A stretch of 64,000 nucleotides of DNA from the NCBI GenBank assembly GCA_922989275.2, contig OV277859.1:84378198-84442197 (forward strand), in the 5' to 3' direction. This DNA comes from Gari tellinella (Eukaryota > Mollusca > Bivalvia > Cardiida > Psammobiidae). The translations under genes were made by a program, and so were the position numbers. Positions 60,201 through 63,715 of this stretch are shown here, piece by piece (within the stretch, counting starts at the first letter, position 1; the number at the start of each line of letters is the position of its first letter). The notes beneath the pieces were generated by a model that was not told the DNA's origin, made no database searches, and saw only the letters and a program-made list of their open reading frames with translations.

Positions 60201-62835
60201 TTTCAGCCATATCGCGACGTCCAGCTAATCATAGGTGGAGGCCTTTACTCAAAACATTTTTAAGACTTTATTTATTATTTGTTTTTTCTGTACTTAGCAA
60301 CTATCTGCCATTTGAACTCTGTGTACATCTTTTTGCCCGTTTACATGATATTACTTAAGTATTAGAGTTTAGACTTGTAGCTTCACTGTTGCAGTTTTAA
60401 TCCTGATCAGACACTAAGCTACTCGGTTTCTGATCATGATCTAAAATGTTCAATGCGAATATTTACCCCTTTACTGCAATGACGTCATATGCTTCAAACA
60501 ACTATCGTTTGATTTTATTTCCTTATAACCCATGTGTGCCCACGATCCCATATATGGGACATAGGCAAACAGTGAAGACTCTGATCAAACGCCGCATTAT
60601 GCGGCGTCTGATCAGAGTCAACACTGTTTGCTGATAGGAATTTCAATATAAAACAAAAGATTAAATGAAAATTTTAGCCAGGCATCCCTTTGATAAAAAA
60701 TGGACTAATCCAATATTTAAACATGGAATAATCCACTGGGCGCAAATGGGTTAAAGTACATGAAATGTACTCGGGATAAGGCGCTGAGGGGCTAATTGTT
60801 CGTCTATCAAAATTGCATAAAAACTACAATTGGAGTATTTGCAGACGACACTATTTAGCGTAGGCTATAATCTTGTTTTCAATTTTATGACATTGCAGAT
60901 CATATAGTCGCGGGATCCCACACCAGATCTCGACAGATGGAGAACTGGGGCGCACAAGTTTACCAAAGTAGATCCTTACTATACAGAGAAGGCCAATCTG
61001 ACCGTTTCAAGGACTTGATTGTTAGACGTGTGTCCCACAGTATATCTCACAATGTACGAATCGTTTTAACCCTTTCTCCCCATAGAAGCGCCTTTTAGCG
61101 AATATGATTCATTCCTCCGCTGAAGAAAATAGTTCCAATTTAATCAGACATGAATATATATTAAAGACAATATTTTTTTTATATTCTAGCACATGATAGC
61201 TTTAAGCAGGCTGAAAGTAAAGCAGAATGTGCCTTAAGGCACATTCTGCTTTACTTTCAACCTGCTTTAAGTAATCACCTATCTTCAATACTAGAAATAG
61301 GGTATCTGGTTAAGGGATAAAGTTTAGGAAAATAATTTGAATGAGTCAATTCTAAAAACCAAGTGTCTGCCATGGTCGCATTTCAAGCCCCCAGGCGTAA
61401 AACATGTTTAAAAACTGGAGTTACCTCTAAGCCCTATAATGGAAATGTAATATTAATAGTCTCTGTTTCCATGCTGTCTCGTCTAATTTTGTGAATGAAG
61501 TTTGGAAATCACCATGTATGGTCTCTGTTTTAAAGCGACTCGCAACCAGATGGTGCATTAAAAATAGTAATTTGTAAATATGTGTCAAACGCTTATATAA
61601 ATTGTAAAGAATTAGTTTAGGATAAGAAATTCTGTTTAAAAAAAATGTATTTCAATATAAAAAAATATTGGTCTCTGGTGGGATTCGAACCCGGGGCCCG
61701 GCATTGGCGGACAGAAGGCAAAATAGGGAAAACCGCTTAGACCAATGGACCACGGAACTATCCGTTTATCTCGGATCGATTTAACGTATTTCAATGTGTA
61801 GCGGTCGAAAGTGCATACAACTTCGTAATTCGGCTCGTGTTTATGTCTGAGCCCGTGTAGAGAAGCAACAACAACAACTATACCGTCTACTAGTCGGTAT
61901 AGAAAAACGATGGAAAATATCTAAAAATCTAAGATTCGGTGACGATTCTTGAGACTTTTTTTGGACTGATCATATTTTTTTAATATCAGAAGCCAAATAA
62001 TGCCACAAATTTGCTTTTATTTGAGTATTTTATTTTATTTTGACAAGTACACCATCCGGTTGCGAGTCCCTTTAATAGCTTGTTATTGTGTTTCAATTTT
62101 ATCCTGGTTTTTGCAATGTGTTACACTGGTTTCGAAACCCTTTATCCGGTAGTGTCAGGTTTACCGCATTATTCAACCGCGATTTTGGGAATCGTACCTT
62201 TGACCCTTTCTCTGCCAGACTCTATAAAACTAACATTACTATGGAGACAGTTTGGATCCAAATCAGACGCTGCGTGACACGGTGTCTGATTTGGATCTAA
62301 ATTGTTTGACACCCATACAAATGTTTCCTAGGTAAAAACGTATGAAATTTCAAATTATTAAGGTAAAAGCAGTATCCGAAGATCTCGGGAAAAAAGTTCG
62401 GAGAAATTCAGAAAAATCTGAAAATTCCGGGTAAGTGACACTCGTGCAGTATACAGTGGAGAAACGTTATACTTTCCCAATAAACGCGTTTACGCTAAAA
62501 CTATTATTTACTGTGCAAACAGTTTGGAGCCAGATCAGACGCCGGGTTACCCGGCGTCTGATCAGGCTCCAAACTGTTTGCCACTCACATTAAAATAAAT
62601 GGTCAGAACTGTGCAATAAGTTGTTGTGTTCGTTTTATTGCGATTCGTTTTCGTACGTTTGCGTTTAAACGGGAAAGAAAAGCGTGCTGTATGTGCTGTC
62701 CCTTGTTGTCTTTGTTTTCAGTGGTTTGGAAACCTTGTGACTCCAGTTTGGTGGGGTGACGCGTGGTTAATAGAAGGTTTCACTTACTATATGCGATATA
62801 CGGGACTCCAAGTTGTGATGCCTGAACGCAAACCA
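23993..62835 (+). CDS. Gene 2: APN-like M1 protein with degraded catalytic motif, 5' eight exons
   Basis: Type II membrane M1-family protein; eight exons give 479 codons and the gene continues past the window. Residues 1-20 are cytosolic, 21-43 are the membrane anchor and about 82-118 a Thr/Pro-rich stalk. The M1 N-terminal domain then begins at RLPGDTTPISYTLSFKPDFY. Family landmarks follow in order: MAFPCFDEPAMKAVFDIT, SNMP, TPVMSPYL, LPKLD, MENWG, HSISHNWFGNLVTPVWWGDA and WLIEGF. The spacing H-x3-H-x18-E is exact (His436, His440, Glu459), so the zinc ligands are present. The general base Glu of HEXXH is Ser437 and GAMEN is RQMEN (401-405). All exons are open with GT/AG borders and matching phases, so the gene looks intact rather than a pseudogene. 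By family knowledge, loss of that Glu should abolish peptide hydrolysis; a ligand-binding or receptor role is inference only. Confidence 0.9.
24838..24970. mobile_element. Possible LINE/SINE 3' end with (ttac)n tail
   Basis: A short ttacttacttacttaa run, then cctcttcatctccgctcgga and gcaaagggccagcaccagct. This looks like the tail end of a retroelement read on the minus strand. Inside gene 2 intron 1. Confidence 0.45.
26119..26366. mobile_element. Family A MITE, copy 1
   Basis: Left accgtggagaatctgttatt and right aataacagattctccactgt are inverted ends. The subterminal parts hold aataaacgcgtttacgctaa on one side and gcgtttgcgtacgtttgcgt on the other. Central shared-core palindrome at 26184-26249: cagacgccgggtaacccggc. 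Confidence 0.93.
26637..27790 (-). mobile_element. Non-LTR retrotransposon fragment (RT end), degenerate
   Basis: On the minus strand, near 27720-27590, it reads EINLNKTKIIVFRNSCYLRR then SMYKYMGLYFTPR. Next is LLYGSEIWGYDYCNQIEKVH and FVRGECGRYPLYVDYY (27439-27290), then a CNRCNVF..C..VHTFW cysteine motif (27000-26930). This is the usual order of the RT thumb and C-terminal tail in mollusc non-LTR elements. Frameshifts and stops split it. Antisense in gene 2 intron 1. Confidence 0.85.
28220..28470. mobile_element. Family B MITE (TTAA), copy 1
   Basis: Starts aaccctttacctcatatcct and ends gggaaagggttaa. The centre is a near-perfect palindrome built on cttaaagcaggttgaaagta and cagaatgtgccttaaggcac. 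Confidence 0.9.
28467..28680. mobile_element. Family E MITE, diverged, abutting family B
   Basis: Begins ttaaccccttcaccaccta directly in the TTAA that ends the family B copy. It contains ttgcaaacagtcttaatcat and tgtctaatccggatc (core remnant) and ends near cagtgaatggtttaa. Confidence 0.65.
29105..29260. repeat. Mollusc-type 'tttagctcacctgg' repeat
   Basis: ttttagctcacctggcacga, then gtgatcgccctgcgtccgtc and gtcgcccttccgtcg: a phrase typical of a widespread mollusc repeat. Noncoding. Confidence 0.55.
29930..30005 (-). repeat. tRNA-like segment in a repeat
   Basis: On the minus strand: gtctagtggttaacgtgaat (A box-like) and gagattcgatcccgtcg (B box-like). A decayed tRNA-derived piece, not a plausible functional tRNA. 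Confidence 0.5.
30376..30653. mobile_element. Family A MITE copy plus partial end duplicate
   Basis: A full element at 30457-30653 (tacagtggagaatatgttat ... gggtttctccactgta), preceded at 30376-30450 by a second partial left end. The core is reduced to one arm, ggctccaaactgtttgtatg. Confidence 0.85.
30665..30735. repeat. Shared-core hairpin
   Basis: aaacagtttgaggcttgatt, agacgccaggttacccgacg, then tctaatctagtttcaaactg. It stands alone, 12 bp after the family A end. Confidence 0.8.
31395..31764. mobile_element. Family F MITE
   Basis: Left acagtactccctctcaacaa and right ttgtatggaggaaacactgt are inverted ends; gtcgttatagggagggac repeats lie inside. Central hairpin at 31503-31560 with cagacgccgcgtaacgcggc. 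Confidence 0.8.
32028..32105. repeat. Shared-core hairpin, rearranged
   Basis: aggtgagacgccgagttact, cgacgtctcac, then a second cggcttctcatctagattga arm. Confidence 0.6.
32706..32932. mobile_element. Family E MITE
   Basis: ttaaactattcactgtcttg, caattttaaacaaaaatcgt, gaaatgagtataaagcagtt, hairpin at 32825-32875 with cagacgccgcgttacgcagc, right end gcagtaaaggggcta. Confidence 0.75.
33388..33575. repeat. 32-bp tandem repeat, five to six units
   Basis: Unit ctctttacagtattgtacaa plus gttctctacaga. Accounts for the 61-codon open frame here. Confidence 0.9.
33735..33830. repeat. Decayed family B core
   Basis: gcttaaagcaggctgaaaat and tctgttttattttaaaactg are remnants of the B palindrome. Confidence 0.45.
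34734..34983. mobile_element. Family A MITE
   Basis: tacagtggagaatctgttat to cagattctccactgta, TA at both ends. Core hairpin at 34800-34863 with cagacgccggataacccggc. Very close in sequence to the copy at 26119-26366. Confidence 0.93.
35300..36060. repeat. Degenerate repeats (aggtcctctat / atttggcataacgtaactg)
   Basis: Diverged direct copies such as gatgtaactgctagaggttc (35539) and gcataacgtaactgatagag (35876), and two similar pieces with cattaaaacgctacacaaca and cattaaaacactacagaaca (35290-35440). No exon found. Confidence 0.5.
36389..36640. mobile_element. Nested TIR element (gcagggctgccat)
   Basis: gcagggctgccataagttga and ggcagtcctgcaattgc are inverted. The interior has aaaaatcctaagatttcg near the left and aaaatccggagaa near the right, plus a family B core fragment (36500-36580). 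Confidence 0.6.
36773..37868. mobile_element. Nested TIR element (tctgacaccagttaaccactta)
   Basis: tctgacaccagttaaccact at the left and aagtggtaactggtgtcaga at the right are inverted. About 1.1 kb, no transposase seen; carries a family A MITE. Confidence 0.65.
37350..37597. mobile_element. Family A MITE, diverged
   Basis: tacagctgtgaaaacattat and aacattttctccactgta ends; core hairpin about 37470-37533 with attccgggttacccggcgtc. Confidence 0.8.
37966..38326. mobile_element. Family F MITE, left end decayed
   Basis: ggcagggcggggtttcgata, then ttttgacagaaggaatataa. Central hairpin 38160-38218 (cagacgcagcgttacgcggc), then ccccctcctataacaactcc and the right end gtagagaggtaacactgta. Confidence 0.7.
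38372..38430. mobile_element. Family A MITE, right end only
   Basis: ataatagttttagcgtaaac, gtgtttattgggaaataata, acgttttctctactg. Confidence 0.7.
38990..39125. repeat. 45-bp tandem repeat, three units
   Basis: tgttgcccactttgctaagg then gctttgatgaacaattgaca. Explains the repetitive 77-codon open frame; not judged to be a gene. Confidence 0.85.
39505..39620. repeat. Shared-core hairpin, decayed
   Basis: gcaaacaatgcaaatcgtga, gagacaccgcgtaacgcggt, then ctatcagggtctacactgtt. Confidence 0.6.
40105..40530. repeat. Tandem copies of 'gggcaataactcag' repeat
   Basis: About three units with gcagaaaatgctgaaacagt, tcgaacatgacctagatttt and ttcagcaagtttgatgaaga; a type common in mollusc genomes. Open frames here are incidental. 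Confidence 0.7.
40600..40770. mobile_element. Shared-core MITE remnant
   Basis: aactgtttagatttagaaca, gacacctcgtaacacggcgt, then aaactgtttgacactcgact; followed by gcagacgacaatttccaggc and taagagttaa. Similar to 57645-57820. Confidence 0.65.
41352..41666 (+). CDS. Gene 2 exon 2: Thr/Pro stalk and start of N-terminal domain
   Basis: Acceptor tattatag ends at 41351 (gttcag, six bases further, is an in-frame alternative). It reads a Ser/Thr-rich stalk (TTTKVNMTIETTPSPTPVPT), likely O-glycosylated and with an NMT sequon. Then come RYPYRLPGDTTPISYTLSF, an acidic run EDDEDD, and EIIMHLKDLDIA, the usual opening strands of M1 proteins (family RLP....P..Y.L...P). Donor GTAAGT after 41666. Phase 1 in, phase 1 out. 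The intron before it is 17.1 kb. Confidence 0.9.
42025..42112. repeat. Short palindromic element (tcgttctcaaacgtttgattgg)
   Basis: atatcgttctcaaacgtttg and aaacgcttgagaatgatcag are inverted, spaced by about 40 bp including tgattggtcagaa. Confidence 0.6.
42704..43968. mobile_element. Possible TIR element, about 1.3 kb
   Basis: ggtttcgatttcttacttgt at 42708 is inverted as acaagtaagaaatcgaaac ending about 43968; gggtacgtgta and acacgtacctgtacccgt extend the match. A second partial copy of the right end lies at 43877-43895. Contains a family C MITE. No transposase seen. Confidence 0.5.
43510..43717. mobile_element. Family C MITE
   Basis: taccatgaaacctctctatt and aatagagaggttttactgtt are inverted ends; inner arms agtgacagtaaagcagaaag and ctttctg-like complement. 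Confidence 0.8.
45189..45439. mobile_element. Family B MITE (TTAA)
   Basis: TTAACCCTTTCCC to GGGAAAGGGTTAA. Central palindrome cttaaagcaggttgaaagta, aagcagaatgcgccttaagc and complement. Intron 2 of gene 2. Confidence 0.92.
45830..46208 (+). repeat. Tandem copies of the exon 3 acceptor region
   Basis: The stretch ttctgtagacgatt, which is the true 3' splice site plus first exon bases at 46207-46214, recurs with AG at 45831-45832, 45909-45910, 45989-45990, 46071-46072 and (shortened) 46147-46148. Units are about 75-82 bp and include tatataaacactggttatta. Read in the phase of exon 3, the copies at 45832, 45910 and 46072 reach stops (TGA or TAG), so they should not serve as productive exons. Confidence 0.85.
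46209..46422 (+). CDS. Gene 2 exon 3: N-terminal beta domain
   Basis: Acceptor atttgtag ends at 46208; donor GTAAGT follows 46422. Reads DSIIVRADNDVENLFDSYEL, YEPTQFIIIKTKTALTQGRN, YMIEFKDFSS and GIYRNSWRINGQD. The family pattern is L..G..Y.L...F.G.L.....G.YRS.Y...G. Phase 1 in (Asn A|AC), phase 2 out (Ile AT|A). Its acceptor region has been duplicated several times upstream (see 45830-46208). Confidence 0.9.
46900..48100 (+). mobile_element. Non-LTR retrotransposon 3' end
   Basis: Plus-strand open frame 47057-47431 reads ELHWLPVQHRVESLTYKAMC, RGELRSASKSVSLVVPRSRL, then FGDRSFMHAAPTLWNTLPSD and FNKRLKTYFF, the characteristic C-terminal tail of an animal non-LTR reverse transcriptase. Upstream QIDYCNSLLYGIP-like sequence (46985-47030) extends it. 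The 3' UTR has two direct copies of about 104 bp (caaccaaacaacacggagag, 47650-47825). It ends gcgctatataaaccgggtat aataataat, a typical short-repeat 3' tail. Sense orientation in gene 2 intron 3; 5' truncated. Confidence 0.88.
48640..48745. mobile_element. Family C core fragment
   Basis: aaagcaagatgaaagtaaaa, gagctcctaaaggagttctc, then ggcagtcacctgtctta. Confidence 0.6.
49024..49625. repeat. Tandem array of a half shared-core unit, about 10 units of about 59 bp
   Basis: Unit aacagtttcgagcctgttaa, gatgccggattaccaggcgt, cggaataaaa; variants drift along the array. The unit resembles one outer arm and the loop of the family A core hairpin, and the array runs to 35 bp before a family A MITE. Confidence 0.88.
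49660..49960. mobile_element. Family A MITE plus extra partial end
   Basis: Element 49660-49909 (tacagtggagaatatgttat ... cagattctccactgta) with core hairpin 49782-49846. An additional decayed right end (cgtatattttgaggaaaata, cgtcttctccacc) follows to 49960. Confidence 0.9.
50271..50487. mobile_element. Family E MITE (TTAA), best copy
   Basis: TTAACCCCTTCACTACC to GCGAAGGGGTTAA, TTAA both sides. Central palindrome cctgatcagacgccgcgtta and complement at 50394-50438. Confidence 0.9.
50786..51526. mobile_element. TIR element (gacgtcgccttagtcttatag)
   Basis: gacgtcgccttagtcttata then gcgctatctacattttt at 50790-50828 is inverted at 51483-51524 (aaaaatgtagatagctcatt, ataagaataaggcgac). The interior repeats gctatctcca several times. 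No coding capacity. Confidence 0.75.
51770..52069. mobile_element. Family B MITE, inverted, with duplicated end
   Basis: Left TTAACCCTTTACC; central palindrome about 51898-51968 (aaaacaggctgaaagtaaag); the right end occurs twice (aaaacaggttatagggtaaa and agaaataggttatggtataa, then agggataa). Confidence 0.82.
52759..52935. mobile_element. Family C MITE, diverged
   Basis: cggtaaaactcaactaatac and agatgggttttactgca ends; arms aagtaaggtgaaagtaaaag and ttactttcatcttgctttag. Confidence 0.7.
52996..53209. mobile_element. Family D MITE, copy 3
   Basis: TTAACCCTTAACC to GGGCTAAGGGTTAA; same interior and orientation as 23127-23340; central palindrome aaacagcttggatcaggatg then agacgccgagtaactcggcg. 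Confidence 0.9.
53372..53523. mobile_element. Almost entirely palindromic element, about 150 bp
   Basis: caggctccgaggttata at the left is inverted as tataacctcggagcctg at the right. The inner arms cttagtgtgttccctaccat and tttgattggtcagatttgag are complemented after only a few bases at about 53450. Confidence 0.85.
53540..54463 (-). pseudogene. PIF/Harbinger (HARBI1-like) transposase remnant
   Basis: Minus-strand frames in order: KRKERRWSVRDWLHRRQLHV with QYETLMNEIMIANPEASRKF (54463-54233, N-terminal region of Harbinger nucleases); then YLNYNSYMYHSIVLMDLVDD, VGAEGGCSDAQIWNHSDLK (middle Asp region); then ADNAFSMNNWLIKPFSR and EEIIFNYRFSSARRVVDMAL (last acidic residue and FNYR.S.AR..VE motif). 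At least two frame breaks, so it is dead. Inside gene 2 intron 3, 212 bp before exon 4. Confidence 0.85.
54675..54830 (+). CDS. Gene 2 exon 4: FPCFDEP segment
   Basis: Acceptor ttttag ends at 54674; donor GTTAGT follows 54830. Reads YLTASQMHPYFARMAFPCFD, EPAMKAVFDITIYRKDGQVA, then ISNMPVMKTEN. The A..FPCFDEP..KA.F.(I/V)T(I/L) block is one of the strongest M1 signatures. Phase 2 in, phase 2 out (Ser AG|T). Confidence 0.95.
54983..55341. mobile_element. Family F MITE, best ends
   Basis: tacagcgcttcctctctaca and gcagagagggagcgctgta are near-perfect inverted ends; central hairpin 55093-55142 (cagacgacgcgtaacgcggc). Inside intron 4. Confidence 0.88.
55427..55679. mobile_element. Family B MITE, 33 bp from exon 5
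   Basis: TTAACCCTTTACC to GGGGGAAAGGTTTAA; palindrome cttaaagcaggttgaaagta, aatgcgccttaaggcgcatt. Provides much of the distal intron 4 sequence. Confidence 0.92.
55712..55829 (+). CDS. Gene 2 exon 5: TPVMSPYL segment
   Basis: Acceptor attacag ends at 55711; donor GTACGT follows 55829. Reads SDGWIHETFQQTPVMSPYLV then VVIVAQLTSTSAMYDNRFP. This matches the family block F..TP.MS.YL.A(F/V)(I/V). A family B MITE ends about 33 bp upstream of the acceptor. Ends in phase 0. Confidence 0.92.
55990..56075. repeat. Shared-core hairpin
   Basis: agtgtcaaatagtttggatt, ccagatcagaccccgcgtga, then gcgtctgatcaggatccaaa. Confidence 0.8.
56720..56946. mobile_element. Family A MITE, core reduced
   Basis: taacggtggagaaaccgtta and aacattttctccactgta ends; only acccggcgtctgatctgctc remains of the core stem. 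Confidence 0.82.
57025..57257. mobile_element. Family A MITE, inverted
   Basis: aataaacgcatttgtataca, core hairpin 57087-57152 (cagacgccgggtaacccggc), gcgtttaaacgggaaagaaa, atgcattctctactgta; left end decayed. Confidence 0.85.
57640..57820. mobile_element. Shared-core MITE remnant
   Basis: aaactgtttgaatctagaac, agacgccgcgtaacgcggcg, tcttatctggatccaaattt, then taagggttaa at 57808-57817. Close relative of 40600-40770. Confidence 0.7.
58045..58125. repeat. Long hairpin (gcaaacagcaaatagccagatc)
   Basis: gcaaacagcaaatagccaga tcagagga and its perfect complement tcctctgatctggctatttg ctgtttgt, with a short loop near 58082-58092. Core variant with a different stem sequence. Confidence 0.85.
58490..59860. 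repeat. Interspersed repeat R, copy 2, interrupted
   Basis: acttttcctcagtccataga (58542), aaagacattacttgacctag (59586) and tgtgagtatttcagggcctc (59752) match copy 1 at 18300-19215; split by the element at 58712-59462. Confidence 0.6.
58712..59462. mobile_element. TIR element with two inward/outward tRNA-like segments
   Basis: tagtcaaacaactaggtctg acgtgtc at the left is inverted as gacacgtctaacctagttgt ttgacta at the right; agccgagtcca extends the match. tRNA-like segments lie at 58850-58945 (plus, gcgtgggttcgaatcctgcg) and 59232-59325 (minus, gatgcaagactcgaacccgc). No protein. Confidence 0.75.
59971..60091 (+). CDS. Gene 2 exon 6: start of catalytic domain
   Basis: Acceptor tttttag ends at 59970; donor GTATGT follows 60091. 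Reads MSIWTHETQAASREFALNIT then LTLMKHFENYFGINFGLPKL. Family equivalent: (V)R(V/I)W.(R/T)P........AL......L.(F)(F/Y)E.YF...YPLPK.D. One NIT sequon. Phase 0 in; ends with G, completed by AT in exon 7 to give the conserved Asp of LPK(L)D. Confidence 0.92.
60158..60240 (-). mobile_element. SINE 3' fragment
   Basis: gatttgatttgttttgattt tac followed by atcgctttcaacagtatttc and catatcgcgacgtccagcta: the tail part of the SINE at 11868-12180. It lies 67 bp after the exon 6 donor. Confidence 0.8.
60400..60800. mobile_element. Family E MITE with nested MITE, plus core remnant
   Basis: A decayed core lies at 60404-60450. Family E begins tttacccctttactgcaatg (60461) and its right end is tactcgggataaggcgctga gggg near 60790. 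Inside, 60526-60755 looks like another insertion (aacccatgtgtgcccacg ... gcgcaaatgggttaa) with hairpin 60569-60632 (cgccgcattatgcggcg). Confidence 0.7.
60899..61053 (+). CDS. Gene 2 exon 7: RQMEN and HSISH motifs
   Basis: Acceptor cattgcag ends at 60898; donor GTACGA follows 61053. Reads DHIVAGSHTRSRQMENWGAQ, then VYQSRSLLYREGQSDRFKDL, then IVRRVSHSISHN. It aligns without gaps from VA to MENWG with family D.VA.PDF.AGAMENWG and continues as (T)YRE..LLY. GAMEN becomes RQMEN; HEXXH becomes HSISH at 61036-61050 (Ser codon AGT at 61039-61041). Changing GAA/GAG to AGT needs at least two substitutions, so a single base-calling error cannot explain it. The donor context AAT|GTACGA is not strong. A family B MITE begins 13 bp after the donor. 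Confidence 0.9.
61066..61320. mobile_element. Family B MITE, 13 bp after the exon 7 donor
   Basis: TTAACCCTTTCTCCC to GGTTAAGGGATAA; palindrome tttaagcaggctgaaagtaa, gaatgtgccttaaggcacat and complement (61199-61271). Confidence 0.92.
61529..62075 (-). mobile_element. Family T element with tRNA-like segment, copy 2
   Basis: ttaaagcgactcgcaaccag at the left and ggttgcgagtccctttaa at the right; inverted relative to 15602-16136 and alignable end to end. tRNA-like part at 61676-61760 on the minus strand (ggtgggattcgaacccgggg; ggtccattggtctaagc). Confidence 0.88.
62240..62312. repeat. Shared-core hairpin
   Basis: gacagtttggatccaaatca, gacgctgcgtgacacggtgt, ctgatttggatctaaattgt. Confidence 0.8.
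62452..62691. mobile_element. Family A MITE, right end merging into exon 8 upstream region
   Basis: tacagtggagaaacgttata left end; core 62518-62582 (cagacgccgggttacccggc); gcgtttaaacgggaaagaaa then a decayed end. The exon 8 acceptor follows after about 30 bp. Confidence 0.9.
62722..62835 (+). CDS. Gene 2 exon 8: WFGNLVTPVWWGDAWLIEGF
   Basis: Acceptor gttttcag ends at 62721; first donor GTAAGT follows 62835. Reads WFGNLVTPVWWGDAWLIEGF then TYYMRYTGLQVVMPERKP. The WFGNLVT...W(W)..(L)WL(N)EGF block follows HEXXH directly in M1 enzymes and carries the third zinc ligand (Glu459 here). Phase 0 in. The exon end with its donor is tandemly duplicated; a second donor lies after 62908 and is in a different phase. 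Confidence 0.93.
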
Positions 62836-62919
62836 GTAAGTAGCACAATAGAAACTTTCCCTTACTATATGCGATATACGGGGCTCCAAGTCATGTCCCC
62901 TGAAGCCAGTAAGTAGCAC
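62779..62919 (+). repeat. Tandem duplication of exon 8 end and donor
   Basis: cttactatatgcgatatacg is present at 62783 and 62861 (78-bp offset), and gtaagtagcac at 62836 and 62909 (73-bp offset, a 5-base difference). The second copy therefore carries a second donor in a different phase. Confidence 0.93.
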
Positions 62920-63026
62920 TACCTTATTATATCAACCCAGGACCAAAGGAACAAGGTCGACCCCACCTCCAACCCCAGACCCCTCGCCCCTAATTCCTTT
63001 GCCAATATTAGTGGCAGAATTTTAAT

Positions 63027-63385
63027 ATAGATTTATGTTAGTATTTTACCTGTTGTGGATGTGCGAAATGAATGCACCGGAGAGACAGAGACCATCGAAA
63101 AATAAAACAATTCTAAAGGAGAGCATTTCCCCCGGACCCCCTAGTAGAAGTGCGTACACTTTTAGGATGGGAAAGGGGGTAGAAGTTAATAACCGGAAGA
63201 CACACAGTCATATACGTTTATTATCCTTTATTGATTAAATGATGTTATTTTGAGATCGATGTTTTACTTATATTTATGTTAGTAGTTTGCCTGTTATGAA
63301 TCCGCGAAACGCACCAGAGACCATCTAGAAATAAACATTACCTGGGCGAGCATGCCCCGGACCCACTAGTAAGAGTGCGTACACA
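63027..63385. repeat. Two direct copies of a ~120-bp repeat
   Basis: tttatgttagtattttacct ... cccctagtagaagtgcgtac (63027-63160) and tttatgttagtagtttgcct ... cccactagtaagagtgcgtac (63272-63381). Confidence 0.7.
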
Positions 63386-63462
63386 ACTTAGTCTAGCTAC
63401 GCCTCTGACGTGTGCCCCTTAATCGCATTTTGATTCATACGGGCCTGCAACCTATTCACTTC

Positions 63463-63715
63463 TTAACCCTTTACCTAATAGCATTGTTTCTAGTATTGAA
63501 GATATGTGACTACTTAAAGCAGGTTGAAAGTAAAGCAGAATGCGCCCTTAGGCGCATTCTGCTTTACTTTCAGCCTGCTTTAAGCTATTAACTGCTAGAA
63601 TAAGGAAAGTATTAAATATGACACATATTCATTACGGTATAATTTGGAACTATTTTCTTCAGCGGATGAATAAAATGAATGTGCTAAAAGTCGCTTCTAT
63701 AAGGGAAAGAGTTAA
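63463..63715. mobile_element. Family B MITE
   Basis: TTAACCCTTTACC to GGGAAAGAGTTAA; palindrome cttaaagcaggttgaaagta, aatgcgcccttaggcgcatt and complement. Confidence 0.92.

Noticed and set aside
60091..62722. An alternative exon supplying a normal HEXXH
   Set aside because: No in-frame HE..H with splice borders was seen between exons 6 and 8; the intron content is accounted for mostly by MITEs, and exon 7 joins both neighbours in perfect phase and register.
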